Assembly: GCF_024753215.1 (NCBI RefSeq)
Contig: NZ_JANUGV010000010.1
Location: forward strand, 19,885 to 83,884
Origin: Massilia solisilvae
GTDB taxonomy: Bacteria; Pseudomonadota; Gammaproteobacteria; Burkholderiales; Burkholderiaceae_D
Direction: 5' to 3'
DNA length: 64,000 nt
Numbering within the stretch: position 1 is the first letter of the stretch; every line of letters begins with the position of its first letter. Position numbers and translations under genes: made by a program. The notes under the pieces were generated by a model. That model did no database searches. It was not told the DNA's origin and saw nothing but the letters and a program-made list of their open reading frames with translations. Positions 49,478 through 58,601 of the stretch are shown here, in pieces.

Positions 49478-50170
49478 ATGGACAAGATATTGCACAACTA
49501 CAATATGTTCATCCAGCTCCTGCGCTTGCCGGTGGCTCATCTGCAATTTCGCCAGCAAATCGACCCCGAAAATATCCGGTCCGTCTACCGCTATTACACC
49601 AAGCCCCATCCGCGCTACAAGATCATCCGCCACAAAACCATGGGCGCGGCACTGGTCGACCTGGGCCAGTGCAGCACCCGCGAACAATACCTGGATGCGA
49701 TCAAGGGAAAAAACAATGGCGCCTGGCACGCCAGGCGCGCCCGTTCGCGCGGCTACCGTTTCGGCGAAATCGACCGCAACCGCTACGTCGACGACATCCA
49801 CGCCATCAATACCTCGCTGGAACAGCGCCAGGGCCGGCCGATGGACGCGCAGTACCTGGAAAAGAAGCAGGTCTACGAAAACCTGCCGCATTTTCGCTAT
49901 TACGGCATTCTGGACGAGCACGACCGGCTGGTCGCCTACGCCAATCTTGGCCTGTTCGGCAATTTCGCCGGCTTCAGCCACCTGATCGGCATCCGCAACA
50001 ACGACGGCATCATGCATTTGCTGGTGGTCGAGATCGTCGCCCAGATGATCGAGCAGCGGGCGGTGCGCTACGTCATGTACGACACCTTCTTCGGCGCCCA
50101 GCCGGGCATGCAGACCTTCAAGAAAATCCTCGGCTTTCGTCCCTATCGCGCGAAATACAGCCTCCAATGA
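49478..50170 (+). CDS. GNAT/FemAB-like acyltransferase-type protein in the polysaccharide locus
   Basis: A 230-residue soluble protein. The C-terminal half has an acetyltransferase-like pattern (RLVAYANLGLFGNFAGFSHLIGI, GIMHLLVVEIVAQMIEQRAV, RYVMYDTFFGAQPGMQTFKKILGF, with F-K-x-x-L-G-F as in GNAT/FemAB proteins). It may add an acyl or aminoacyl group to an amino sugar of the polymer. It starts 137 nt after the previous gene, the largest gap in the operon, and overlaps the next gene by 4 nt. Exact family uncertain. Confidence 0.6.
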   Translation: MDKILHNYNMFIQLLRLPVAHLQFRQQIDPENIRSVYRYYTKPHPRYKIIRHKTMGAALVDLGQCSTREQYLDAIKGKNNGAWHARRARSRGYRFGEIDRNRYVDDIHAINTSLEQRQGRPMDAQYLEKKQVYENLPHFRYYGILDEHDRLVAYANLGLFGNFAGFSHLIGIRNNDGIMHLLVVEIVAQMIEQRAVRYVMYDTFFGAQPGMQTFKKILGFRPYRAKYSLQ

Positions 50171-50952
50171 AAACCGTCTTCCACCGCTTCTACGCCGATT
50201 ACCTGATGCCGTCGCGCCTGGGCGAGTACGAGGCCGTCCTGCGCCAGGCCAAGGAAATGGATTACGCGCAACTGCCGGTGCGCGACTTCTTCCGCGCGCT
50301 CGCGCAGCCGGCCACGCTGCCCGAGCGCGTGCTGGTGCACCGCCACGACATCGACAGTGACTTGCGCACCGCGAAAAAGCTGTTCGCGGTCGAGTCGCGC
50401 CACGGCATCCAGGCGACCTACTATTTCCGGCTCTGCACCCTCGACTTCGGCTTCATGCGCGAGATCGCGGCAGCCGGCAGCGAAGCCAGCTACCACTACG
50501 AAGAAGTGTCCGACTTCGCCAAGCGCCACCGCATCCGCGACGCGGACGCGCTGCGCAAGCGCTTCCCCGAGATCCGCGAGCTGTTCATCCGTAACTTCGA
50601 CAGCATTCGCCAGCGCCTCGGCATGCCGCTTGCCACCGTGGCCAGCCACGGCGACTTTGCCAACCGGCGCCTGAACGTCATCAACCACGAACTGCTGCGC
50701 GACCCGGACCTGCGCGCGCACTGCGGCATCGAATGCGAAGCCTACGATGAACCGCTGCTGCGCAACATCGACATGTACATCAGCGACCGCAAGTACCCGG
50801 TCTACTACCGCCCGATGTCGCCGTTCGACGCGCTCGGCCAGCACCGCCGCATCCTGTTCCTGACCCATCCCGTGCAGTGGGAAACCAACTGGGTCGACAA
50901 CACGCGCCTGAACGCGCGCCGCCTGGTCGAGGAGCTGGCATGGCGCGCCTGA
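50167..50952 (+). CDS. Polysaccharide deacetylase-like protein
   Basis: A 261-residue protein with features of the NodB-like deacetylase fold: RHDIDSDLRTAKKLFAVE (the metal HD, about residues 60-64), GIQATYYFRL, ASHGDFANRR (second His) and LFLTHPVQWETNW near the end. It has no signal peptide, so it would act in the cytoplasm on a precursor, or be atypical. It overlaps the acyltransferase-like gene (ATGA) and the next glycosyltransferase (13 nt). A pair that removes and replaces an N-acyl group is an attractive inference. Confidence 0.72.
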   Translation: MKTVFHRFYADYLMPSRLGEYEAVLRQAKEMDYAQLPVRDFFRALAQPATLPERVLVHRHDIDSDLRTAKKLFAVESRHGIQATYYFRLCTLDFGFMREIAAAGSEASYHYEEVSDFAKRHRIRDADALRKRFPEIRELFIRNFDSIRQRLGMPLATVASHGDFANRRLNVINHELLRDPDLRAHCGIECEAYDEPLLRNIDMYISDRKYPVYYRPMSPFDALGQHRRILFLTHPVQWETNWVDNTRLNARRLVEELAWRA

Positions 50953-52196
50953 ACATACTGCTGATCAACCACTACGCCGGCTCGGTGCGCCACGGTATGG
51001 AATACCGGCCCTACTACCTCGCGCGCGAGTGGGTGCGCCTCGGCCACGCGGTCCGGATCGTCGCCTCGGCCAACTCGCACATCCGCGCGCGCGGGCCGCA
51101 GCTGGACGGGCGCACGCGGCTGGACGAAACCATCGACGGTATCGACTACACCTGGTATGCCACCCCCGCCTACAACAGCAACGGACCAGCGCGCGTGCGC
51201 AACATGGCCGCGTTCGTGTGGCGCCTGTTGCGCGAAGCGCGCGCGCTGGCGGCCTCCCGCCGGCCGGACGTCGTCATTGCCTCGAGCACCTATCCGCTCG
51301 ACATCTGGCCAGCGCACCGCATCGCGCGCCTGGCCGGGGCCCGGCTGCTGTTCGAAGTTCACGACCTGTGGCCGCTGTCGCCGATGGAGCTGGGCGGCTA
51401 CTCGCGCTGGCACCCGTTCATCATGCTGCTGCAGGCGGCCGAAAACTACGCCTGCCGTCACGCCGACGCCGTGGTGTCGATCCTGCCCAAGGTGCGCGAC
51501 CACCTCGAGGCGCATGGCATGGCGCCGCACAAGCTGCACGTGGTGCCCAACGGGACCGATCCGGCCGAGTGGCTGGCGGCGGTCGAGGAGCTGCCGGCGG
51601 CGCTGGACCAGGCCCTGTCCGGCCTGCGCGACGCCGGGCGTTTCGTGGTCGGCTACGCCGGCACCCACGGCGTGGCCAATGCACTGGGCACCCTGCTCGA
51701 CGCGGCCAGCCTGCTGCGCGCGCAGCCGGTCTCGTTCGTGCTGGTTGGCGGCGGCCCGGACAAGCGCGCCCTGCAGCAGCGCGCTGCTGCGATGGGCCTG
51801 GAGCACGTGCATTTCTTCGAACCGGTCGCCAAGCGCCAGGTGCCGGCACTGCTGGCGCGCTTCGACCTGGCCTACATCGGCTGGCAACGCCAGCCCCTGT
51901 ACCGCTTCGGCATCGCCCCGAACAAGCTGATCGACTACATGATGGCGGCGCGCCCCGTGCTCCATGCGGTCGAGGCCGGCAACGACCCGGTGGCCGACGC
52001 CGGCTGCGGGCTGACCGTGGCGCCGGAAGATCCGCAAGCGCTCGCCGATGGCGTCCTGCGCATGCTCGCCCTGGCTCCCGCGCGGCGCGAGGCGTTGGGC
52101 CAGCGCGGGCGCGCCTACGCGCTGGCCAACCACACCTACCCCGTCCTTGGACAACGATTCTTGACCGCATGTGCAGGAGGCAATCACCATGGCTGA
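50940..52196 (+). CDS. Glycosyltransferase family 4 (WbuB-like)
   Basis: A 418-residue GT4 enzyme: NILLINHYAGSVRHGMEYRPYYLAREWVRLGH at the N terminus, DVVIASSTYPLDIWPA, FEVHDLWPLSPMELGGYS, then VVPNGTDPAEW and a C-terminal donor site (FGIAPNKLIDYMMAARPVLHAVEAGND). This wording is that of WbuB/WcaI-type transferases acting on amino-sugar donors. GAGGAG lies just before the ATG. It overlaps both neighbours (13 and 8 nt). Confidence 0.88.
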   Translation: MARLNILLINHYAGSVRHGMEYRPYYLAREWVRLGHAVRIVASANSHIRARGPQLDGRTRLDETIDGIDYTWYATPAYNSNGPARVRNMAAFVWRLLREARALAASRRPDVVIASSTYPLDIWPAHRIARLAGARLLFEVHDLWPLSPMELGGYSRWHPFIMLLQAAENYACRHADAVVSILPKVRDHLEAHGMAPHKLHVVPNGTDPAEWLAAVEELPAALDQALSGLRDAGRFVVGYAGTHGVANALGTLLDAASLLRAQPVSFVLVGGGPDKRALQQRAAAMGLEHVHFFEPVAKRQVPALLARFDLAYIGWQRQPLYRFGIAPNKLIDYMMAARPVLHAVEAGNDPVADAGCGLTVAPEDPQALADGVLRMLALAPARREALGQRGRAYALANHTYPVLGQRFLTACAGGNHHG

Positions 52197-53370
52197 CCAA
52201 CCGCACGCCGACGCCGGCACGCCCACTTTCCTGCCGTTCGCCTTGCCCGACATCGGCGAGGAAGAGATCGCCGCCGTCGTGGCCTGCCTGCGCTCGGGCT
52301 GGGTCACGACCGGGCCGGCAACCAGGCGCTTCGAGCAGGAGTTTCGTGCCTACCTCGGCGCCGACGTCGATACCATCTCGGTCAACTCGGCCACGGCAGG
52401 CCTGCACCTGGCGCTCGAGGCCCTGGGCATCGGGCCGGGCGACGAGGTGATCGTGCCTACCCTCACCTTCACCGCCACCGCCGAAGTGGTGCGCTATCTC
52501 GGCGCGACGCCGGTCTTCGCGGACGTCGACCCGGTCACGCTCAACCTGTCGCCGCTCGCGGTGCAGGCCGCGATCACCGGCCGCACACGCGCCCTCGTCC
52601 CAGTGCACTACGCCGGCATGGCCTGCGAGATGGACGCCTTGCTCGAACTGGCGCACGCCCACGGCATCAAGGTGGTCGAGGATGCCGCGCATGCCTTCCC
52701 GACGCGCTACCGGGGACGCCTGGTCGGCACCCTCGACAGCGATGTGACCGTCTTCAGCTTTTACGCCAACAAGACCATGACCACCGGCGAAGGCGGCATG
52801 ATCGTGACCCGCGACCCCGAGCTGGCGCGACGCATCCGCCTGATGCGCCTGCATGGCATCAGCCAGGATGCGTTCAACCGCTACGTCTCCAGGACGCCGG
52901 CCTGGTACTACGAGGTGGTGGCGGCCGGCTTCAAGTACAACCTGACCGACATTGCCTCGGCAATCGGTATTGAACAGCTGCGCAAGATCGACTGCTTCCT
53001 CGAGCGTCGCGTGCGGCTCGCGCGCCGCTACAACGCGGCGCTGGCCGGCCTGCCGCTGCAGCTGCCGCCGCAACCGGCCGGCGACAGTACCCACGCATGG
53101 CACCTGTACGTGGTGCGGCTGGCCCCGCAAGCGCGCCTGTCGCGCGACGCGCTCATCAACGAGCTATCCTTGCGCGGCATCGGCACCAGCGTCCACTTCA
53201 TTCCGCTGCACCGTCAGCCCTACTGGCGCGACACCTGCGCCCTGTCGCCGGCCCAGTTCCCGGTGGCCGAAGCCAGCTACCAGTCGATGCTGACCCTGCC
53301 GCTGTACACGCGCATGACCGATGCCGATCAGGAACGCGTCATCGCGGCGATGCACGAGTTGCTGGCATGA
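52189..53370 (+). CDS. DegT/DnrJ-family sugar aminotransferase (second copy)
   Basis: A 393-residue PLP-dependent transaminase: FLPFALPDIGEEEIAAVVACLRSGWVTTGP, SVNSATAGLHLALEALGIGPGDEV, VVEDAAHAFPTRY and PLP lysine in FSFYANKTMTTGEGGMI. It is distinct from the wbpE-like enzyme and resembles PglE/PerA-type C4 aminotransferases, so it may use the 4-keto sugar made by the WbpM/PglF-like dehydratase at 39681. GGAGG lies 7 nt before the ATG. Its stop overlaps the next start by 4 nt. Confidence 0.9.
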   Translation: MADQPHADAGTPTFLPFALPDIGEEEIAAVVACLRSGWVTTGPATRRFEQEFRAYLGADVDTISVNSATAGLHLALEALGIGPGDEVIVPTLTFTATAEVVRYLGATPVFADVDPVTLNLSPLAVQAAITGRTRALVPVHYAGMACEMDALLELAHAHGIKVVEDAAHAFPTRYRGRLVGTLDSDVTVFSFYANKTMTTGEGGMIVTRDPELARRIRLMRLHGISQDAFNRYVSRTPAWYYEVVAAGFKYNLTDIASAIGIEQLRKIDCFLERRVRLARRYNAALAGLPLQLPPQPAGDSTHAWHLYVVRLAPQARLSRDALINELSLRGIGTSVHFIPLHRQPYWRDTCALSPAQFPVAEASYQSMLTLPLYTRMTDADQERVIAAMHELLA

Positions 53371-53957
53371 GCAAGCGCGCCTTCGACCTGCTGGCGGCAT
53401 CCATTGGCCTGGTCGTGCTGGCGCCGCTCCTTGCGCTGGTCGCGCTGTGGGTCAAGCTCGACTCGCCCGGACCGGTGTTCTACCGCCAGCAACGGGTGGG
53501 ACGCGGCGGCGTTCTGTTCAATATCCTCAAATTCCGCACCATGTTCGTGCGACCCGACGACCAGCGCCAGCTCACGGTCGGGCGAGATCCGCGCGTCACC
53601 CGTGCCGGCCACTTCCTGCGCCACTACAAACTGGACGAATTGCCGCAACTTGTCAACGTCGTACAGGGAACCATGAGCCTGGTCGGCCCGCGCCCCGAGG
53701 TGCCGCGCTACGTCGCCTGCTATCCGGCCGACGTGCGGGCACTGGTGCTGTCGGTCGCGCCCGGGCTCACCGACTGGGCCTCCATCCTGTACAAGGAAGA
53801 AAGCACGATCCTGGGCCGCGCCCCGGACCCCGAACGGGCCTACGTCGACACCATCCTCCCGGCCAAGCTCGACTACTACGTGCGCTATGTGCACGAGCGC
53901 AGCTTCTGGATGGACCTGCGCATCATCTGGCGCACGCTGGTGGCCATTGCACATTGA
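53367..53957 (+). CDS. Initiating sugar-phosphate transferase (PglC/WcaJ-type, bacterial sugar transferase)
   Basis: A 196-residue monotopic phosphoglycosyl transferase of the small (PglC-like) class: an N-terminal re-entrant helix (KRAFDLLAASIGLVVLAPLL), DSPGPVFYRQQRVGRGG, FNILKFRTM, KLDELPQLVNVVQGTMSLVGPRPEVP. It transfers a sugar-1-phosphate to undecaprenyl phosphate, starting the repeat unit. Size and context with the dehydratase and aminotransferase suggest a bacillosamine/QuiNAc4N-type first sugar. Overlaps its upstream neighbour by 4 nt. Confidence 0.92.
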   Translation: MSKRAFDLLAASIGLVVLAPLLALVALWVKLDSPGPVFYRQQRVGRGGVLFNILKFRTMFVRPDDQRQLTVGRDPRVTRAGHFLRHYKLDELPQLVNVVQGTMSLVGPRPEVPRYVACYPADVRALVLSVAPGLTDWASILYKEESTILGRAPDPERAYVDTILPAKLDYYVRYVHERSFWMDLRIIWRTLVAIAH

Positions 53958-53962
53958 CCGAC

Positions 53963-54565
53963 ATGACCTGGCTCGCGCTCATGCACCTGGGAGACATTAC
54001 GCTGACGCTGCCGGCCGCTGCGGCGGTGGCGGCGTGGCTGCTGGCCAGCCGCGCCTGGCGCATGGCACTGTGCTGGAGCCTGCTGTACCTGTGCGGCATC
54101 GGCCTGGTCGGCGCCAGCAAGATCGCCTTCCTCGGCTGGGGCACAGGTTTGCCTGCGCTGGGTTTCAAGGCGCTCAGCGGTCACGCGACCGGCGCCACCG
54201 CCGTGTTTCCCGTCCTGTTCTACCTGCTGGTACGCGGACACGGAGCCGTATTGCAACGTGCCGCCATCGCCGCCGGCCTCGTACTGGGCGGCCTGGTCGC
54301 CACCATGCTGGTGGCCGGCGCCGAGCACACCCTGTCCGAGGCAATTGCCGGCTGGACCATCGGCGCCCTCGTCAGCCTCGGCTGCATCCGCTGCGTCCGC
54401 CATTTGCCGGCCACTCCCGCGCTGCACGGACTCGGCTTTGCCGTGCTGGCGTTTGCCGGCGTGGCCTGGCTGGTCAAATCGATTCCGCTCGGCTACTGGA
54501 TGGCGCGCGCGGCCCTCGCCCTGTCAGGCAATGACCGGCTCCACCCTTGGGACCACTGCGGCTGA
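53963..54565 (+). CDS. PAP2-family membrane phosphatase
   Basis: A 200-residue protein with five to six membrane helices and PAP2 active-site motifs SGHATGATAVFPV (about 67-79) and AEHTLSEAIAGW (about 113-124); the first motif (KX6RP) is not obvious. In this setting it would recycle undecaprenyl pyrophosphate after polymerisation, or dephosphorylate another lipid. ATG 53963 is used; TTG 53954, overlapping the previous stop, is a possible alternative. Confidence 0.75.
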   Translation: MTWLALMHLGDITLTLPAAAAVAAWLLASRAWRMALCWSLLYLCGIGLVGASKIAFLGWGTGLPALGFKALSGHATGATAVFPVLFYLLVRGHGAVLQRAAIAAGLVLGGLVATMLVAGAEHTLSEAIAGWTIGALVSLGCIRCVRHLPATPALHGLGFAVLAFAGVAWLVKSIPLGYWMARAALALSGNDRLHPWDHCG

Positions 54566-54586
54566 GCGCCGCGAACAGGAGACACC

Positions 54587-55786
54587 ATGCGTCCGCTGAC
54601 CCTGCCCACACTCCACTGGCAACAGCGCAGCCAGCTGAGCGAAGACTCGATCCATTCGCTGCTGATTGCACTGCTGCGCGGGATGGCCGCTCTGCAGGTC
54701 GCCGCGGCGCACCTGCGGGCCGAGGTCTTTCCCAGTCTGCGTTCGGTGACCGAACCACCGTTGTACTACCTTGGGCTGGCCTTCGTCACCGGGTTCGCGC
54801 ACCAGGCCGTGGTCGTGTTCTTCCTCGTCAGCGGCTGGCTCGTCGGCGGCAGCCTGCTCAACAAGCTGAACCAGCCGCAAGCGCTGCGCTCCTACGCGAT
54901 CGACCGTGCCACGCGCCTGTGGACCGTGCTGGTCCCGGCCATGATCGTGATGGTCGGCGTCGGCATCATCACCGGCGCGCTCAACCCGGCCGTCCTGGGG
55001 CTCGGGGCGGACAACGACTTTTCGGTGCTGAGCTTTGCCGGCAACCTGGTCGGACTGCAGACGGTGCTGGTCAAGAACTTTGGCGGCAACTACGCGCTGT
55101 GGAGCCTGGCCAACGAAACCTGGTACTACGTCGCGTTTCCGCTCCTGCTGCTGGCCTTCCGCGGTCCGGGCCTGTTGCGCCAGGCCGCCAGCGTCACCGC
55201 GCTTGCCCTGATCGCAGCGCTCCTGCCTTGGGCGATCACCCTGTACTTTGCACTATGGCTGCTGGGCGCGCTGTTTTCGCGGATCCGGATCGACTGCGCC
55301 CCCTTCTGGCGCTACGCCCTGCTCGCGATCGCCGGCGCCTTGTCGATCTATTACCGAATCACGGGCAGCAACGACGACCTGGTGCCCGCCTCCTTCGTCC
55401 AGGACCTGGTCTGCAGCCTGCCCTTCCTGCTGCTCCTGTCAACGCTGCAGATCAAGATCGACCACGCCTCCCGCCCCCTGCGCCGCCTGCGCGCGTTCGC
55501 GCAGTTCTTCTCCGAGTTTTCATTCACCCTGTACGTGATCCACGTGCCCACGATTACCCTGCTGCGCTTCCTTGGCCGGACCGCATTCGGGCGCGATCAA
55601 CTGGCCCCGGACAAGCCGCTCGACTACGCCATCTACGCCGGCATGGTGGTCCTGATCGTGAGCGTGGCCTACCTGTCCTACTTGATGTTCGAATCGCAGA
55701 CCTACCGCGTCCGTGCCAGCGCCAAGCGGCTGCTGTTGGCGCCCGCGGCAAAGCAGGCGCAGGCGCCCGCCATGTCGCCGGAGTGA
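54587..55786 (+). CDS. OafA/YrhL-type membrane acyltransferase (acyltransferase 3)
   Basis: A 399-residue protein with about 10 membrane helices and acyltransferase-3 features: LLRGMAALQVAAAHLRAEVF (the R and H motif), VVVFFLVSGWLVGGSLL, RATRLWTVLVPAM, and LYVIHVPTITLLRFLG near the C terminus. It probably O-acetylates the polysaccharide. GGAGACACC precedes the ATG. It is the last gene of the rightward polysaccharide series. Confidence 0.9.
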   Translation: MRPLTLPTLHWQQRSQLSEDSIHSLLIALLRGMAALQVAAAHLRAEVFPSLRSVTEPPLYYLGLAFVTGFAHQAVVVFFLVSGWLVGGSLLNKLNQPQALRSYAIDRATRLWTVLVPAMIVMVGVGIITGALNPAVLGLGADNDFSVLSFAGNLVGLQTVLVKNFGGNYALWSLANETWYYVAFPLLLLAFRGPGLLRQAASVTALALIAALLPWAITLYFALWLLGALFSRIRIDCAPFWRYALLAIAGALSIYYRITGSNDDLVPASFVQDLVCSLPFLLLLSTLQIKIDHASRPLRRLRAFAQFFSEFSFTLYVIHVPTITLLRFLGRTAFGRDQLAPDKPLDYAIYAGMVVLIVSVAYLSYLMFESQTYRVRASAKRLLLAPAAKQAQAPAMSPE

Positions 55787-56297
55787 GCGGGACCCCATTT
55801 ACCGCACCCGGTGCCTGGCGCTTGCCAAACCCGGGTCGGTAGCGACAGCCCCGGGGAGGCATGCGATCAGGGCTGCACGGCGAGGCTGGTGCAAATCGGC
55901 AGCGCGGTCACCGGATGGGCCATTGGCCGCGCCGACGGCCACGCGCGAGCGCCGCCGATCAAACCCACTGGAGGGATACAGGCGCTTCCATATGCCCCAC
56001 GACCGATTCGGGTAGCCCTCGATCAGTTACCGGTGCCACGGGCTCTGACCGGCGCCACGGCTTGGGTTCGCGACCAGGCCTGCTGGCGCTGACGATCACG
56101 GGCGACCGCCGCTGTATGTCGACTGGACTTGCTACAGATCGGCGGAATCGGCATCGCATGTGCGCTGCCGCTGGCGCGCGACAACGTACAACCGAGGGCG
56201 CGATGACCCACCGCACTCTCTTCCGCGCTGACGGCGGCATCCGTCACTTGGCTCCGATGCAGCCGCATTCACGGTCGCCCAACACCGGTTGGCGGTG
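55787..56297. other. Gene-free region between convergent polysaccharide operons
   Basis: 511 bp between the acyltransferase stop and the wzc stop. No frame has a credible start, ribosome site or protein-like composition. It holds a near-perfect tandem repeat (ACCGGYGCCACGG at 56029-56041 and 56048-56060). It may be a decayed gene or a noncoding transcript. Confidence 0.55.
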
Positions 56298-58586
56298 CTA
56301 GCCGGCGACGTAACCGATCTGGCTCGGCGTGCCGTACTTGTACTGGCCGCCGTAGGCGCCCAGGCGCAATGCCATGTCGTTGAACAACACGCCCTGCGGC
56401 GAGATCCCGGCGTGGTTCAGGCGCTTGATCGATTCGTTGATCTGCGCCTCGGTCGTCACACCCGAGCGCGCCACGATGAACACCGCACCGGCATGGGCGC
56501 CGATGATCAGCGCGTCCGACACCGGCAGCAGCGGCGGCGGATCGAGCAGCACCAGGTCGTAATGCGGGCTGACCGCCTCGAGCAGGCTGCCGAAATTCAG
56601 GTGCAGCAGGAACTCGGAGCGATTCGGCGGCAGCTCGCCGGTCGGGATGAAGTCCAGGTTTTCCATCACGCTGTGATGGATGATCTCTTCCACCGGCAGC
56701 GCGCCGGTGATCGTGCGCGACAGCCCGCGTTCCCGGCTGACGCCAAAATAGCGGTGAAGGTGGCCGTTGCGCAGGTCGGCGTCGATCAGCAGCACCCGCT
56801 TGCCACTGGCCGCCACCACTGCCGCAAAATTGGCCGAAACGAAGGACTTGCCGAGCGCGCGCGTCGGTCCGGTGAACATGACGATGTTGTTCTTAAAGTG
56901 CGGCATCGAGAACTGCAACGCGGCGCGAAAGCTGCGCAGCGCCTCCACCGCCTCGTCCTCTGGCATGATCTGGGCCAGCAGCGGCAGCACCCCGCCCTCG
57001 CCGCGTGCCTTGCGCAACAGCTTGTCCTGGTTGCTGCTGTGCGGGATCGACGCGTACACGATACGCGCGCGCAACATCCGCTCGATCTTCTGCGGATCGT
57101 CGATGCCACCCTTGATCGCCTTGCGCGTGAACGCGATCAGCGTCCCCAGAAACAGCCCCGTGACCACCGCCAGCGCCACGATCAGCGGGCGGTTCGGCTT
57201 GATCGGCTTTTCCGGCGCGATCGGCGCGTCGATCATACGCACGTTGCTCACCCGGCCCACCGAAATCAGCCGCAGCTGCTGGGCCGTGTTCGACAGCGCC
57301 GTGTACAGGTCGGTGTTGACCTTGATGTCGCGCGTCAGCCGCGCCTCGTCCTGCTCCAGCACCGGCAGCGTCTTGATCCGGGCCGCGATCGCGTCGAGTT
57401 CGTTGTCAACTTCCTTGCGCTGACGGTTGATCGCCGCCACCACCGGGTGGTCCTCGGTAAAGCGCGACAGCAGCTCGGTCTTCTTCTGGATCAGTTCCAT
57501 GCGCCGCGCGCGCGCCGCGGCCGCCTGTTCCAGGCTCATGCGCGCCTCCTCCTGCAGGTCGACCGTGCCGTGCGCATTGCGGAACTGGTTGTAGCGATCC
57601 TCGGACTGCTCCAGCTGGCGCTTGAGGATCGGCAGCTGCTGGTTCAGGAACGCCAGCGACTTTTCCGCCTCTTCGGTCTTGCGCGCCAGGTTCTGGCGCA
57701 TGTATTCACGCCCCACCTCGGACAGCAGGCTGTGGATGCGCTTGGCGTCCTCTCCCTGCAGCTTGACCTCGATCACGCCCGACTGCTTGCCCTGCTCCGC
57801 GATCACCAGCGCGAGCTGGATCGCCTGGATCGTGCCCAGCCGCGACATGCGCTTGATGCGAAAACGCGCGCCCGCCTTGGCATACATGCGGTCGACCTTG
57901 ATCTCGACTACGCCGTCCGGCGTCGGCACCCGGTAGCGCTGGCCCACCGTTCCCTCGAACACCAGGCGCTGGCCGCCGCCGGAAAACCGGTAGCGGTTGT
58001 TGCCCTGCGCGGTCAGCGTGAATTCCCGGTTCAGCCAGGCGTCGGGTACATCAAACACCGACACGTCGGCCCGCTCGCCGCCCCAGACATAGCCGCCATA
58101 GCCAAACAGGCCGGGCTCGGACAGCACCCCGCTGTTCTGATTGGCAAACCAGAAGCCGGCAATGGGCAGGTATTTTGGCTCGACCTGGATGTACAGCTGC
58201 AGGTTGTCCACCGCGCGCGACACCACCATGCGCGAGCGCAGCAGCTCCATTTCGGCGATCGCCGCCTTCTTGGTTTCGAACAGCGACGACGCCTCGGACA
58301 GGATGTTCTTGGACGCGTTCGGGCTCTCCTCTTCCACGTGGATCATCAGGTTGTCTTCATAGACCGGCTTGGCCACCAGCGCATACAGCACGGCGACGAA
58401 AGTAATCAGCGCCGTGATACCGCCAATCAGCCAGCGGCTGTCGTACAGCGTATTAAAATAGCTCTTGACGTCCACCGTCGGCTCGTCGCCCGGCCGCTCG
58501 TAGGGGTACGGGTTGACCGGTACCGACAGGATCGGGGGACTGTGTACGACATGGGTGAGCTGGTGGTGTTCGCCTGGCGTGGTCAT
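56298..58586 (-). CDS. wzc: Wzc-like tyrosine autokinase / polysaccharide co-polymerase
   Basis: A 762-residue inner-membrane protein: Wzz domain with two membrane helices (about 52-72 and 465-485), a periplasmic coiled-coil region (about 280-420) and a cytoplasmic BY-kinase domain with Walker A GPTRALGKSF (about 572-581), Walker A' LLIDADLRNG (about 598-607) and Walker B LVLLDPPP. The C terminus carries a tyrosine cluster (GAYGGQYKYGTPSQIGYVAG). It controls polymer length and export with Wza. Walker A is unusual in having RAL where most have PGx. No Wzb-type phosphatase lies in the window. It follows wza by 15 nt. Confidence 0.92.
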   Translation of the reverse strand: MTTPGEHHQLTHVVHSPPILSVPVNPYPYERPGDEPTVDVKSYFNTLYDSRWLIGGITALITFVAVLYALVAKPVYEDNLMIHVEEESPNASKNILSEASSLFETKKAAIAEMELLRSRMVVSRAVDNLQLYIQVEPKYLPIAGFWFANQNSGVLSEPGLFGYGGYVWGGERADVSVFDVPDAWLNREFTLTAQGNNRYRFSGGGQRLVFEGTVGQRYRVPTPDGVVEIKVDRMYAKAGARFRIKRMSRLGTIQAIQLALVIAEQGKQSGVIEVKLQGEDAKRIHSLLSEVGREYMRQNLARKTEEAEKSLAFLNQQLPILKRQLEQSEDRYNQFRNAHGTVDLQEEARMSLEQAAAARARRMELIQKKTELLSRFTEDHPVVAAINRQRKEVDNELDAIAARIKTLPVLEQDEARLTRDIKVNTDLYTALSNTAQQLRLISVGRVSNVRMIDAPIAPEKPIKPNRPLIVALAVVTGLFLGTLIAFTRKAIKGGIDDPQKIERMLRARIVYASIPHSSNQDKLLRKARGEGGVLPLLAQIMPEDEAVEALRSFRAALQFSMPHFKNNIVMFTGPTRALGKSFVSANFAAVVAASGKRVLLIDADLRNGHLHRYFGVSRERGLSRTITGALPVEEIIHHSVMENLDFIPTGELPPNRSEFLLHLNFGSLLEAVSPHYDLVLLDPPPLLPVSDALIIGAHAGAVFIVARSGVTTEAQINESIKRLNHAGISPQGVLFNDMALRLGAYGGQYKYGTPSQIGYVAG

Positions 58587-58601
58587 GGATTCCTCCTGCG
58601 G

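Noticed and set aside
55959..56268. Short leftward frames in the gene-free region
   Set aside because: Arg/Ala/Ser-rich, no ribosome site, and several overlapping frames equally open; not credible genes.
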